Source: Macrotis lagotis (lineage: Eukaryota > Chordata > Mammalia > Peramelemorphia > Peramelidae). Taken from it: a DNA stretch of 64,000 nt. The notes below the pieces were generated by a model. The model saw only the letters and a list, made by a program, of their open reading frames with translations, was not told where the DNA came from and did no database searches. Both the position numbers and the translations under genes were made by a program. The stretch covers positions 143,474,860 through 143,538,859 of the forward strand of contig NC_133658.1 in NCBI RefSeq assembly GCF_037893015.1. Direction: 5' to 3'. This document shows, piece after piece, positions 10,464 to 21,420 of this stretch. Position 1 is the stretch's first letter. Every line of letters starts with the position of its first letter.

Positions 10464-13041
10464 TTGGTTTTGTTTGTTTAGCTATGTCCCAGAATGAGTT
10501 ACTGCAGGTACTGCAGGTTGGGGGGGGGGGGTCAAACACTCAAGAAAGCTTCTATCCCAGGGAAGGGGAAAGTTCCCCATGGTACCAAATGAGAAAGCCT
10601 AGGTGCCAATCTAAAGAACAATACAATTTTCTCTTTGTACTACATAGACTATCTTCTTCTGTGCTGATTCTGTCATTTTTATGAGCTTGCTCTCAGTTCC
10701 ACCTCTTACCAGAACAGGGTTTAATGATTGCATGGAAGAGGGGATTGATTGTGTGGTCTTTTAAATTTTAGTTGCTGTAAAAGTCAACTTGCAATAGGTA
10801 TCATATCCTATCCTGGGCATATTCATGTGGAATCCTTCAGGGATACAACCCATGTTCTGTTTCAAAGTTTGGTTTGAGTTTTCTCTGGTTTCAGGAAATG
10901 CCAGTATCTTAGATGGAAATGCTGCTCTTGGAAGAAGAAAAGTTTGCAAAGCTTCCATCTTTTCTGGAAATTGCTTGCAAGGGACACGGACAGGGCTGGC
11001 TGCTATTTATGACTGAAAGTCTTTGTAACATGCATAGTAAAAGCCCAAAGTCCAGGAACTTGGAGGCTGAGGTCACACTACCAGATATCATTCATAGACT
11101 AAAGGAAATAATAGTAAAGCTCATTTTCTTACTATTTAGCTCTTTTCTAAAAGTCATGTGTTGTCTTAGCATTCTCACTTAATGAAGACTGACAAGAAGT
11201 AGCCTCTCTTTCTTCCATAAACTTCTTTCTCCTACTAGTGTCAACCATCATATCAGAATTTTTTTTGAAATAATTGTGGAAAGAAGATTCTTGTCACATA
11301 CAAAAAATCTTCCTAGGTTCTATCAACTTGATCAAAAGTGACAGACCAAAAATGCTTGAATTTACAATCAATTATCAAGTCTAAAAACTATCTCCATGTA
11401 AGTGATGGACTTGCTTTTTTAAGTTCAGTTTGACAACAGAAAAGATTTTAAAATTCTAATCAGCTAATGTACATACATGTGTAAAAAAATCAACAAAAAC
11501 AAATACAAAACCCTCAACTAAAATATTACACACAAATCAAATCAATCTTACCTTGTCCTCCCCAACATTTTATCAGGGATAGAAGAGTTAAGTGTTCAAA
11601 AGATATTGTCATTCATTAATTATATTATGATGACTGATAACTCTTAAACAAGGGATAGGAGGGGAGTAATTGAAGTTCTTATAAAGGTTCCAATGACTTT
11701 TAAGCATGCCTGACCAATTCTACATCACACTGGAGGAGACCCAGGCACCTCCCTAGAGGGTTCTATTACCTACACATCTTTGGAGCTCCAGAAGTCATAA
11801 ATGATTTCACTTTTTAAGTGACTAACCTCCCTAAGCTGGACTATAGAGAAAACACAAGAGGAAAAAAATAAATGTCTTTCTAGAAGATTCCAGGAATAGA
11901 AAGGTCCTTTTTAAAGTGAAACATTAACACAGGAAATCTCTTGAGGGGCCCGAGGAAAAACCATTGACCTGATGAGGGGTGCTCTTTGCATGTGGCTAGG
12001 GACAGCTAAAACTTTACTGAGTAGAAATGAGAGCCTGGAAAAGTAAAGAGGGAAGGGATGGGCAAGTTAGTTTGATTTTCTATTGATCCATACAGTGGAC
12101 CTTACTTCAAACTTCCAGTTTAACTTCAAATAACCAGATTTAAAGTAGGGTGTTTCTTGATTTGTTTTTTTGAAATCAGAATAAAAAAGAAAGATGAAGA
12201 TGTACCCTGAATGTAATGACCCTACCATGAGGAACCCATCTTTCCTCACCAGTAATCTTAAGCCTCTTGAATCAAATAAAAATTACATGTAATGCTCTTT
12301 TAAATACTGTATGAATACTATTACTATTGAATACAAAACCAGCTAATACTTCCTAGAGTGCCACTCCTAAAAAGGTCTAAAAACAATCCAGGAATCTTGG
12401 TCTGTCTTCACCTCTCCTCTGCACTGAACCACAAAATATGGGGGGAAGTAGGGGGGCGAGGAATGTTGTTGGGGTTTTTGTAAACCTTGGAAACTAATGC
12501 AACAACAACAACAAAATTGCCAGATCTCTTTCTCCCTTGGAGGTACATAAACAGAAAAGTTAGTGAAATCAGAGCCCTGTGCTCCTTACCCAGGCTAACC
12601 TGTGATTTATGCTTGGTGAATACTTATTTGCAAAACTGTTTTAAAACAGCTTTCCAACTCTCTTTCCCCTTTAAACAAGTTTCTTTGGAACCACTAAGTA
12701 TTGCCTTTAGGCTCTGTCTGAAAGTGCTGTCACTGAAAAAAAAGAAGTCATCTGTTTCATGTCAGCAGCTTCATGCCCATGGTATTGCCTCTGCTTGACA
12801 GGAAGTACAGGAAAATCTGACCTTCACCCATGTGCCCTGGCCAATCATGAAGCATTACCAAGAAGATATCTGAGAGCAGCTGTCGATGGCATTGCTTGCA
12901 GAAAGAAGGAAATTCTTTGGAAAGGTGATTGGAGAAAGGCTTTTTTTGGGAGAGCATTCACTGATGTGGCTCTGTTACTAGTTGGGGGGGGGGGGGGCCT
13001 GCAAATTGTACTTTAAAGAGTTTCCGTTCTGTGAATATTAC

Positions 13042-13480
13042 TTTATTGGTCTGAAGTTTTTTTAAAAAATACAGAAATGTAGAAAAGGAAAAATAACCTA
13101 TAATTAAGTGTAACTTGATTTATTGACCAGTCAGAATTGATTCATCCCTCTGGGTAGATTTTTGCTGATGGATTTGTGAGTACTTTATCAGTTAAATAAG
13201 CAAAATTGTAGAATTTGGCATTTGGAGGGTTTTCTCATTGCCTGACTCACAAAATAATCTGATTTTACCTCCCTCTACCAGTCCCCTTTCTTCTTTTGTC
13301 CCTTCTCCACTGCCACCATCACCCCTTTCCCTGGTTCACTTCCTCCTCCTAAACAGTCATGCTCTTGGTAGAAATGGATTTATTTGCATTTGGCTTTAAC
13401 TAGTGACTGGGGGGCTTTGGATTTTGTGTTAAAATGGCTCTCCAGTGTCACTGATCCCTCCTAGACCCCATGTCTTTATT
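13042..13480 (-). promoter_or_regulatory. SFRP1: Proximal AATAAA cluster in SFRP1 3' UTR
   Basis: Four canonical hexamers read on the minus strand at 13480-13475, 13384-13379, 13124-13119 and 13047-13042, between 295 and 735 bases after the stop codon. They are possible sites for short 3' UTR isoforms. Some may simply reflect the A/T-rich composition. Confidence 0.4.
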
Positions 13481-13589
13481 TTTAATAATGACTTATCTCA
13501 AAAGTTGGGGTGTGGATGGAGAAGAAAGGATGGCAGGGGAAAGAGAGGGAGGGGAAGGGGAAGATAAAGAAGTGGAAGCTTTGAAGGGA

Positions 13590-13642
13590 GTCACAGAACA
13601 CACACAAACACACAAACTCACAAACACACATACACACAATCA
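13590..13642 (-). promoter_or_regulatory. SFRP1: GU-rich tract in proximal SFRP1 3' UTR
   Basis: The plus strand shows an imperfect CA-type microsatellite, so the SFRP1 message carries a GU-rich run (repeated UGUGU and UUUGUG units) roughly 135-185 nt after the stop codon. GU-rich elements are known CELF1 binding and decay signals. A function here is inference only. Confidence 0.5.
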
Positions 13643-13774
13643 CCATAGACACAACATCCATTACTAACAAAAGGAGCCATATGTGTGAACCACCAAGGTT
13701 CCAGGGCTGTTTCTTCCCCCACCCCTTGTCCCAGCCCACCCTTGCCCTCCTCAAACCCACCCTTTGGGAGGGAA

Positions 13775-14097
13775 TCATTTAAAAACTGATTGAAATGTGG
13801 GACATTCATGGTTTTTCATTTTCTTCAAGAAGTTTTTGAATTCTTTGTTTTTCTTGTCCCACTTATGGATAGCTGTCAGCAAATATTGAGCCTTCACTTT
13901 CCGCCCCATAATGAGGAAATGGTTGTTGAGATTATCCAACTGATGACAAGGACAGTCAGCCCCGTTCTTTAAGTACAAGACTAGTTTCTTCAATTCCTTC
14001 TTCTTTATGGGTCCCAATTTCAGTGGTTTCTTCTTCTTAGGGATAATCTTTTTGTCTCCATTTTCTTTTTTCACTTCTTTTATTTTCATCCTCAGTG
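13775..14097 (-). CDS. SFRP1: SFRP1 terminal coding exon (C-terminal netrin-like domain)
   Basis: Secreted frizzled-related protein 1 is an extracellular Wnt antagonist. An N-terminal frizzled-like cysteine-rich domain, not in this window, is followed by a netrin-like (NTR) domain that binds heparin. This exon gives the last 106 residues, counting the split first codon. Visible features are a basic linker (KKENGDKKIIPKKKKPLK), the cysteine motif NGADCPCHQLDNL, the conserved YLLTAIHKWDKKNKEF stretch and the C-terminus HECPTFQSVFK before TGA at 13777-13775. From memory it differs from human SFRP1 at only about five positions. The exon opens with CA, which completes an alanine codon begun by a G in exon 2, then CTG AGG ATG. 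This reproduces the known ALRMKIKEV junction, so the ATG at 14089 is internal, not a start. The acceptor is TTCTACAG. The exon is intact, with no frameshift. The rest of the protein lies beyond 64000. Confidence 0.97.
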
Positions 14098-14163
14098 CTG
14101 TAGAAGTAGGGAAGAAGAAGAGGGAAGAAAAGGAAAGGAGAGAAAAGGGAGAAAGGAGAAAAA
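14098..14163 (-). promoter_or_regulatory. SFRP1: SFRP1 intron 2 splice acceptor with long polypyrimidine tract
   Basis: Reading the minus strand into the exon, an unbroken run of 56 pyrimidines (14163-14108) is followed by ACTTCTACAG and then the first exon base at 14097. The AG occupies 14099-14098. The tract is unusually long and pure, as expected for strong U2AF/PTB binding. The acceptor position is fixed by the protein reading frame. Confidence 0.93.
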
Positions 14164-14477
14164 TGGAAATAAACTATTTTAGAAAAGTTTTTTCTTATAA
14201 ATCAGCAATCAAAAATTATGACTGCAATAGAGGAAATTTTACTGCCCATCCCTGAGCCCATAAAGACAAACTTGAAAGGTGATGGACAAAAGCCATAGAA
14301 ATTTAGGAGAAAATTTTGGGGGGTTTTATGCAAAATATGGTATTAGCTACTATTATACTTCTGCCTCCCTTTCCCCATCAATCATTCCCAGTCCTGGATT
14401 TTTAACAACTGAATGAATCTCCTATTTTTTTGTGGCATTTGAAATACAATACCCTCTTCACCTCTACCTCTTAGTCA

Positions 14478-14670
14478 GTTGTCTAGTGTCTAGAATCAGG
14501 TTCAAATCTGCCTTCTGACACTTACTGTCTGTGTGATCCTAGACATTTAATTTTGGCCTGCTTCAATCTCCTCCACTATAAAATGGGAATTGTATTAGCA
14601 CCTACCTCCCATAATTCATTTTGAGTATGAAATAAGATCATTCTTATAGTATGCTTCAGAATGCTTGTCC
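14478..14670 (+). mobile_element. MIR-type SINE
   Basis: AATCAGGTTCAAATCTGCC, CTTACTGTCTGTGTGATCC, CCTCCACTATAAAATGGG and TAGCACCTACCTCCC are in order. It lies in SFRP1 intron 2 about 380 bases before exon 3. The 380 bases between hold no recognised repeat. Confidence 0.8.
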
Positions 14671-14689
14671 CCTCCTCCCTTCTCGCTCT

Positions 14690-14945
14690 TAGGATCTCAG
14701 GATATTCCTTTCCTTAGGAGACTTTTCCCAGTCCTCAGCCTTCCTCCACAGTTGTCACAGATTTCCCCATGATATTCCCTTAGAAAAGCTTCTATAGAAG
14801 CTGCATAGATCTCCTATATGCCTATTTGTGTAAATGCTGTCTCTTGGTTGGAATGTAAGCCCCTTGAGAGCAGTGACTGTTTTCCCTTTTTATTGTAACC
14901 TTAGGACAATTAGCCTATAGTAAGCACTTGCTAAATGTTTGTTTA
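14690..14945 (+). mobile_element. L2 LINE 3' end
   Basis: TTGGAATGTAAGCCCCTTGA, GAGCAGTGACTGTTTTCC and AGTAAGCACTTGCTAAATG are the conserved L2 3' UTR words. Confidence 0.75.
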
Positions 14946-15499
14946 AATATTTTATTGGGAAAGCTTTTACTGCTTCTTCCTTCCTTCCTTCCACCTAAGG
15001 CCTGCAAAGCTGAATGAATGAAACAAGATGGCTTGAGAAAGTGTCCCCAGGTAGTTAGAGGGATTTTCACCTGTTCTCCCACTCCCCAATATCTTTCATC
15101 TCGAACTGAAATGGGACCATAAGTGACCCACATTTCTCTAATGAGAATTGCTCAAAAGAGGATTGTCCCTGCTTATGGCAATGCTTCTGAGTACCTCCCT
15201 TGCCCTTTTCCCTCACTCTTTTCCCTTTGTTGGGCAAGAGTTTGCAAATGCTTACAAAGTTCAAGACATCACTAGATTCATGATTTTATCAGTGAGACTC
15301 TCCCTTCCCAAATGTAGACCGCAGTCCCTCCCTGCTTCAGCAGATGACCTTCAGGAATTCTTGAGTTCAAAGTTAATTCATCTCCTGCTATCCAACTTAC
15401 TGAAGAGATGCCTCCCTGAACTTGAGGAGGGCTGGTTCTCAGATGTCCAACTCACAGACCAAGACCATACTCAAAACTTTTGTCGCTTGTCTTTTGACA
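14946..15499. other. Unassigned intron DNA with a 118-codon antisense ORF
   Basis: No repeat was recognised. The plus strand (antisense to SFRP1) is open from about 15148 to 15504, beginning with a TTG codon, and includes a leucine-rich start. There is no family resemblance and no promoter or splice logic, so it is probably chance. Confidence 0.4.
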
Positions 15500-15860
15500 G
15501 CTAGCTAGTGCAGTGGGTAGAGTGTAAGCAAAAGTAAAATTCAAATCTGGTCTCTGACATTTCCTGCCTCTGTGATCTTGGTTTCCTCAACTCTAGAATG
15601 GAAATATTAATATCATCTACTCTACCCCAAATCTCTTACCTTTAAATCCTTGAGGCTATTGATAGGTTGCTGCTTGACTTTTCCTTCTCCAGGCTAAACA
15701 TCCATAAGACCATTCCAGTATCTTGAATGACTGAACCATACCAAAATTTCAAATACATCTTAATATCTAAATATCCTAGATCTTCAGACTTGATATGAAC
15801 ACCAAAAAAGGACCTTACACCCCTTACTCCAGTTGCCCTCACTCAAAAATATTCTCACAT
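15500..15860. mobile_element. MIR (plus, 15500-15625) beside L3/CR1 (minus, 15640-15860)
   Basis: The MIR shows GCAGTGGGTAGAGTG, TTCAAATCTGGTCTCTGAC and CAACTCTAGAATGGAAA. The CR1 piece shows the antisense words TTCCTTCTCCAGGCTAAACA and CCTTACTCCAGTTGCCC. Confidence 0.65.
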
Positions 15861-16099
15861 GTGGCTAATTTCTTTGGGGAAGATAATTTCAGATTACTTC
15901 GCAAAGGTCAATCAGGCAAGAAATGAGCCTCCCCCATCAGTGGACTAGACCTGATAAAAAAAAAAAAACCAGTAGCCTAAGTTGTTTGTTTGTTTGGGAG
16001 AGTAGGACTTGAAGAGAGAGTCTTTACTTATGCTAATGTGTCAAATATAGCAGCCCCCTCTTTCTACTAGAGACATGTAATTTAACATATAATATAATT

Positions 16100-16272
16100 A
16101 AAAGATAGGAAGGAACTTAAGATATTTAACCCAGCATCCTTACTTTATGGAAGAAGAATCCAGGATCCAGAGAGATGAAGAAAAGTAAGCAGCAAAATTG
16201 GTATTTGAACTCAGGTATTAAATATTCTGATTCCAAGGCCACTCTTCTCCCCCACTGCGCCATGCTGCCTTT
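16100..16272 (-). mobile_element. MIR-type SINE (minus)
   Basis: GGATCCAGAGAGATGAAG, TATTTGAACTCAGG and a CCCCCACTGCGCCATGCTGCC end show an antisense MIR with its head intact. 15861-16099 next to it is unassigned. Confidence 0.75.
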
Positions 16273-17299
16273 CTCATGATCTTACTTCAGTGGAAACTAT
16301 TTTGCCCTTTTGATTGAGTTGCTTTCATAAGTTAATCACAACCCGAATCAGAAATTAATGTTCCTTTGCCATGACCATGTAGAGGAATGTAGTTTACGTG
16401 GGAGAGGGGGTGGGGAGGGCAGAGGGGATAAAATGATGAAAATGTGTTGTGTGTTAAAAATCTTTGTTTCTTGCCATTTGGCTCTACCCATTTTTCTTTT
16501 GGGTAGGAGGGGGAGAGCAAAAGGGGGAAGTACATATGGCCAGAAATTACTAACATCTTTCCATCTTTCAGGGTTTTATTTTAGGGATGCAGATTGGGAA
16601 CATGTTTAGAGAGGCAATTAGGTGTCCTAGGTTGATTGTCCTCTGCCTTGTGGATATGTCTGTTCCCTCAGCCATTGCAACATGGGGAGAGGTCTCATAC
16701 TGGGCAAAGGTGGGGGTCTTGAAGTGGAGTGGTGTGGAGTAGAACCAACTTGGTTGGATGACTGAGCAACTTGCAGTCTATTATGCTTCTCTCCTTTTAT
16801 CTGGCCTCCTAGTCATGTTGGAAGAGACTTTAGTTCATGGTGTTGGGGCACTTGATCTTGTTGACCATTTTATAAGGGGTGAAAATGTGAAGAGACAGAA
16901 CAGGTCAGGTACCACCTAACAGTCTCCACTAGCACAATGCTATGCTAGGCATACAATAGGCAATAAAAAGTTCATATTATGTAGGACTGGAGGGAACACT
17001 GGAGATCTTTTAACCCAAATATTGTTTTTTTGTATTTCCTTTGGAAACATGTCAAGCTCCTCATAAAAACAATGTGTGGTCATGGGATTACTAGTTACTA
17101 ACCATGGCTTCAGCCCTCTATCCTTCTGGCTTCAAACCTGAATAGGTCACACCTTTTCCTCAATGGTCCCTATAGTTACCCCACTTAATGTAAAAAATGT
17201 ATTCTTGAAAACATGGCTCTAAATAAAACAGTAGGATAAAGGATCCAACACTGAATAGAGGGAAATGAGGAGCTTGGTGGAATCCCAATCTTACTGCCA
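16273..17299. other. Repeat-poor intron stretch
   Basis: About 1 kb without a recognised repeat. There are G-rich patches at 16400-16430 and 16500-16530. The short ORFs look random. Confidence 0.5.
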
Positions 17300-17314
17300 C
17301 CCATTTCCCTGACA

Positions 17315-17515
17315 TTGTCTTCCTATCTTCTCCTTTCCTCTTCACTCCAGCAAGCTTTCTCCTCCATTCCCTTCTCCTCTTCTCCTTTTCTTCTTCTTTA
17401 TTTCCCTCTTCACTTTCACCTCCCTTATTCTCTTTCTTTCTCCCTTTCTCCTCCTTCAATGTTTCCTTCCTCTTCTTTTCTTCTTTTCCATTTCCCTTTC
17501 CATTTTACTTTGTAG
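17315..17515. repeat. Polypyrimidine-rich (TTCC/CTTC)n tract
   Basis: About 200 bases are nearly all C and T on the plus strand, with occasional A and G. It is degenerate rather than a clean microsatellite. The minus strand (SFRP1 pre-mRNA) is purine-rich here. Confidence 0.75.
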
Positions 17516-17649
17516 TGAATACTACAAGAGGGCTTACTTGCAGCATTATTTCAAAACAACTTTGTTTGGGGAACACCTGTGCAGTATGTATTCTGCATGA
17601 GCATGGTGGGAAAAAGTTCAAACTCTGAAAGAAGCTTAGACTGAAGTTA

Positions 17650-18165
17650 GTCCAGTTGTAGAGAAGATTGGAATCTAAGCATCAGGAGACTTAGGTCCTA
17701 GTCCCTGACTATGATGTTCCCTGAATATCTGACTTTAGTAAACTTATGATCTGTTTTAATCTGTTTCCTCTGCTGCAAAATGATCATTAACTCACTCAAT
17801 AAAGCACTTACTATGTGCAAGGCATCATTCTAAGTATGGTGAAGGATAAAAAGTTTTAACAGATACAGTACTTATCTTTAAAGAGCTTACAGTCCTATGG
17901 GAAAGTTAGAATATATTCACAAAAACACAGAAATACAAAATACAAAACTTTAAGCAGTCTCCAATCTAGAATAGGTGCTTCAATTCAAATACCATTCTCA
18001 AAAGAATTGTAAATTATGAAATATCTCATGAAAGAATGGTCCAAATAATTAATAAGAGAAATCAAAATCAAAATAACCCCAAGGGTGCACTTCATACTTA
18101 GCAAATTGGCTAAAGACTAAACACTAAAATAATATTGGAGAGGTTGTAGAAGACAGAGAAGGAGG
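17650..18165 (+). mobile_element. Old repeat cluster: MIR, unnamed mammal-wide repeat, L1 scrap
   Basis: 17650-17790 is MIR-like (GGAGACTTAGGTCCTAGTCC, CTGCTGCAAAATGATC). 17785-17935 is an ancient repeat with ACTTACTATGTGCAAGGC and AAAGAGCTTACAGTCC. 17990-18165 is an old L1 ORF2 C-terminal scrap (AGAAATCAAAATCAAAATAA, CAAATTGGCTAAAGAC). Confidence 0.65.
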
Positions 18166-18294
18166 AAGATGAGCAGAAGAAGGAAGCTGATGGGGAAGAA
18201 GAGGAGACAACTACAAGCTCCCTATCCTTGAGAAACTTAAGGTATACTTAGGCAAAATAAGATTTGGAATCATAAACCAAAAGGGTATCTTAAG

Positions 18295-18430
18295 AAATTT
18301 TTTACTTACATTTTACAGATATAAAAATGGGGGCCCTAAGAAATGTCTTACTCGGGGTCATAGAGCAAGTTAATGATAAAGCCAAAATTAGAACCCAGGT
18401 TTGTTTGTTTTTTTTAGTATCCCTGCTTCT
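18295..18430 (-). mobile_element. MIR fragment (minus)
   Basis: CATTTTACAGATATAAAAATG, split by divergence, then GGGGTCATAGAGCAAG and ATTAGAACCCAGG. Confidence 0.65.
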
Positions 18431-19470
18431 CCTAGACAAAAGAGCAACAGTGATAACTGGTAAGCCTGTGTAGTACTGAGGGCCAATCAGACAACTGACC
18501 TGGATATATTTTCTCCAACAGGCCTTGATAAAATGGTTTTGGTGGCCTGCCATCCACATCATTCAGTCTGATACCCAATTCCATTACTTTTTTCAAGAGG
18601 GCCAAAGCCTCTCCACAGAGGATTATAAGGGCATGGGAGTTGTACTATTGCCAGGGATAGAAAGTGCAAAGCTCTCATTAAGAAATGGCATGTGACCAAG
18701 CTGTTTGGGACAGACCTCTAATTGTCAGACTTCTCAGTCTTAAAGGGGCCTAGGGGCTAGAAATGATCATGCTTATCCCCCCCCCCCAACCTCTCCCTTA
18801 TTCCTATTTTGGAGTCCCCTAAATCAAATCCCAGAGAGTGATACAGTTTTCAAAAGAGAACTGATCAAGCAAGAATCCTGTGTCCCTGGGTTCACTTGGA
18901 GGAGTCTCTTGGGTGGGCAAGGTCAACCCCACAGAAGACCTCATGATACAGCCTTGATGGGGGAAATGCCAGTTTCCCCTTCCAACTGTGCAAATCCAAT
19001 TTGACCAGCAGCACTTCCTAAAGAGCCTGGGCTGGCTGTGAGGGCAGGCAGCCTCCTTGTGAAACCATAGTCACGGGCTGGGGCTGGGGATGTTCAGGAG
19101 ATCTAGTTTTGAGGCAATAGAGCACATACAAGGACAGTGAACAAAGGCACAGTTTAGGAGACTGCTAGTCACAGCTGGGTTGGGTGGGGTGAGAGTAAAG
19201 ACTTATTAATCCATTTAGCCAGGCTCTAGATTCCCTGTTTGTCACAATAGCTAAGGTTTTCCCTTGCTCCAACCACAAACTACAAATGCATGTAAACTTT
19301 CCTAAATTGTCAGATTTACTAAAGGAACATAGGCAGGAATGACCAACAGACTGGGGAATTGGAAGCAGATTTTCATTTCTCACCTTGTTCACCAGATATT
19401 TCAAATGCAGAAAGGACTCCTGGGTGGTTCAGATGGGACAGATTATTTCACTGGAGTCCAGCTGTTTTGC
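18431..19470. other. Repeat-poor, relatively G/C-rich intron stretch
   Basis: About 1 kb with no recognised repeat, more G/C-rich than its surroundings, including the segment at 18890-19110. A run of C lies at 18778-18787. It could hold regulatory sequence, but nothing in the sequence proves that. Confidence 0.5.
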
Positions 19471-19478
19471 AGCCCCCA

Positions 19479-19900
19479 GACACCTGTGTGCATGGGAGGG
19501 CTGGGTAGGAAGAGGAGCCGCAGTGTTATGCAGGCAAGCAGGATGGAGCAGCCCTCCCTCTGAATGTCTGCCCCAATGGAAGCTCCAAATTTGACCTGGA
19601 CACCTGTGTGTGGAGCAGGGAGGGGCAATGCTGTGTAGGGGTAAAAGAGTGTGGGAGGAGTCCTCCCTGGACAGCAATTACTCCCTAGGACTATCAGACC
19701 TGATGGAATCCTCCAAGTATGACCCTAGACATCTCTGGGGAGAGCAAGAGGGAGCAAGTGCTCTGAGAAGTTCTAAGGTGAAGATATATGGAGCATAAAC
19801 CCTCCCTGGACAGCACCCCATTGAAATGAATATCTGCCTAATGGAAAATATCAAGCTGGACACTCCCTAGGGCAGATGGGTGGAGATTCAGTGTGTTTGG
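19479..19900. repeat. Diverged tandem repeat, unit about 120-131 bp
   Basis: The unit start GACACCTGTGTG recurs at 19479 and 19599, as GACATCTCTGG at 19728 and as GACACTCCCTAG at 19859. Each unit also carries a GGGAGGGG/GAGCAAG motif, CCTCCCTGGACAGCA or CCTCCCTCTGAATG, and an AATGGAAGCTCC or AATGGAAAATATC close. There are about three and a half units. It belongs to no interspersed family I know. Confidence 0.7.
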
Positions 19901-20639
19901 TACAGGCTGTCTTAATAATGGAGTAATAGTATAATGGGACCTGAAAACAAAACTTCTTGTGTTAAGGTCTTCTCAGAGGGATATTGGACTTTAGTTTTTG
20001 AGGGAGAAGGAATATGGGCTTCAGACCTAGAAAAAATAATGGCTTCAGCGTTTTGCCTTCCCAATAAACACCTTAACCCACACATAAAACCAAGGAGAAT
20101 AGGGAGCCCAGAGCTTCAAGAAAGTCAATCATTAAGATGGATTGAACCTTGGCTCTGGATCTGAGTTTGGGCTGCCAAGGCAAACAGATTTTTCTGCCAT
20201 CAGAGCTCTTGTTTTCCATCCTCAATTACTCTACCCAAGCTGCATCCTGCTCCCTATCCTCTAACAGTCATCAAGTGACAATGAGAAAGGTCATTGAGGA
20301 TACAAATCAGCCCTTCTGGAAGGTGGCAGGGAAGGGGTTAAGCACTGCAAGGATACAATGAAGTGGAAAAGAGAGCAGCAATTCAGACCTCTGAGGAATG
20401 TTTTAGGGGCTTTGGTTTTGAGTTTGGTTCAGCAGGGAGGGGGAGAGGGAGCAGGCAGAACAGTTGTAACTTGACTTTTCATCATGGGTGCACATAGATG
20501 AATTGGTGACAGCTGGGCTAACTAAGCCTGGAGCTAACCCTGGGCAGCCCTTCCAGCTGGAACACGCCGATCTGGGGAAATTGTGTTATCAAAATTTTCT
20601 ATAGGTCATCCTTTCCCAAACTCCTAGACTCTCCTTTGT
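19901..20639. other. Repeat-poor intron stretch
   Basis: No repeat or exon was recognised. It includes a fairly G/C-balanced block at 20430-20580 with GGTGACAGCTGGGC and CCTTCCAGCTGG words. Confidence 0.5.
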
Positions 20640-21153
20640 CAAGTTATGAAGCTGGCTTACTGGTTATTTATGAACCATATGCATCAATATACCCTCTGTC
20701 TCCATGTCTTTGTACAGGCTGTCTCACATGCCTGCAATATGCTTTGACCCTTATTCTTCATTTGGGAATCCCAAAGCTTGCTTCAAAATTCAGCTCCCGC
20801 ATGAAGCTTAGCCTGCTTTCCTTTCTTATTGCTAGAACCTTCCCTATCAAAATTATTTTACATTTCCTTCATATATTTTGTATCTGAGAAGCAGTGGGGT
20901 CTAGTGGAGAGGGAGCTGACCTCTAATTCAAGAATATCAAAGTTCAATCCTGCCCTTAATACATACCAACCATGTGACCTTTAGCAGGTCATTTAATAAC
21001 TCTATGTTCCAGTCAACTCTCTAAAGATCTAAAATGCAGAGAAATACTGGGAATTCCTGATGGGTAATGATTTCTACCAATGTAGAGATATAAGTAGTTA
21101 TAGAGAGAGACAGAGACAGACACAGAAATATACAGAGACAGGGAAGAAGGATG

Positions 21154-21200
<47 letters not shown>

Positions 21201-21420
21201 AAGAAAGAGGAAAAATAGAGGAAGAGGAGAGAAAAAGAGACAGAGGCATATAGAAAAATAATAAATATTTAGATTCAGATAAAGTATATGCTTACTTATA
21301 TGCATGCATATTATTTCCTCTGGGTATGGGAATATTTTTTTACTCTTTGTATCTTAGCACTTAGAATAATGTCTGGTCCATAGTAAATACTTAATAAATA
21401 TTTGTGGAGTGATTGAATGA
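20640..21420 (+). mobile_element. L2 LINE 3' part interrupted by a MIR and a microsatellite
   Basis: 20640-20884 resembles the L2 3' region (CTCCATGTCTTTGTACAGGC, ACATGCCTGCAATATGC, TTCAGCTCCCGCATGAAGC). 20885-21040 is a MIR (AGCAGTGGGGTCTAGTGGAG). 21330-21420 is the L2 terminus (ACTTAGAATAATGTCTGG, AATAAATATTTGTGG). Confidence 0.7.
21095..21250. repeat. (AG)n microsatellite and purine-rich flank
   Basis: The pure AG run covers about 21157-21196, with GAGACAGA-type and GGAAGA-type degenerate purine sequence on each side. Confidence 0.9.

Larger units (their letters stand above)
10391..13774 (-). other. SFRP1: SFRP1 3' untranslated region (predicted)
   Basis: From the stop codon at 13775 the transcript runs to lower coordinates through about 3.3 kb that holds almost no interspersed repeats. 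Human SFRP1 is known for a 3' UTR of about this length. Two AATAAA hexamers (minus strand) at 10463-10458 and 10417-10412 fit the distal end. Earlier hexamers at 13480-13475, 13384-13379, 13124-13119 and 13047-13042 could give shorter isoforms. The UTR contains a GU-rich tract and a short G/C run (12983-12994). The ORFs called here in other frames show no family resemblance. The extent is inferred from family knowledge plus the polyadenylation signals. Confidence 0.75.

Noticed and set aside
13482-13809. Minus ORFs of 98 and 63 codons
   Set aside because: They overlap the SFRP1 stop and 3' UTR in other frames and are shadows.
15148-15504. 118-codon plus ORF antisense to SFRP1 intron 2
   Set aside because: It begins at a TTG, has no family resemblance, promoter or splice logic. 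One ORF of this length is expected by chance in 64 kb.
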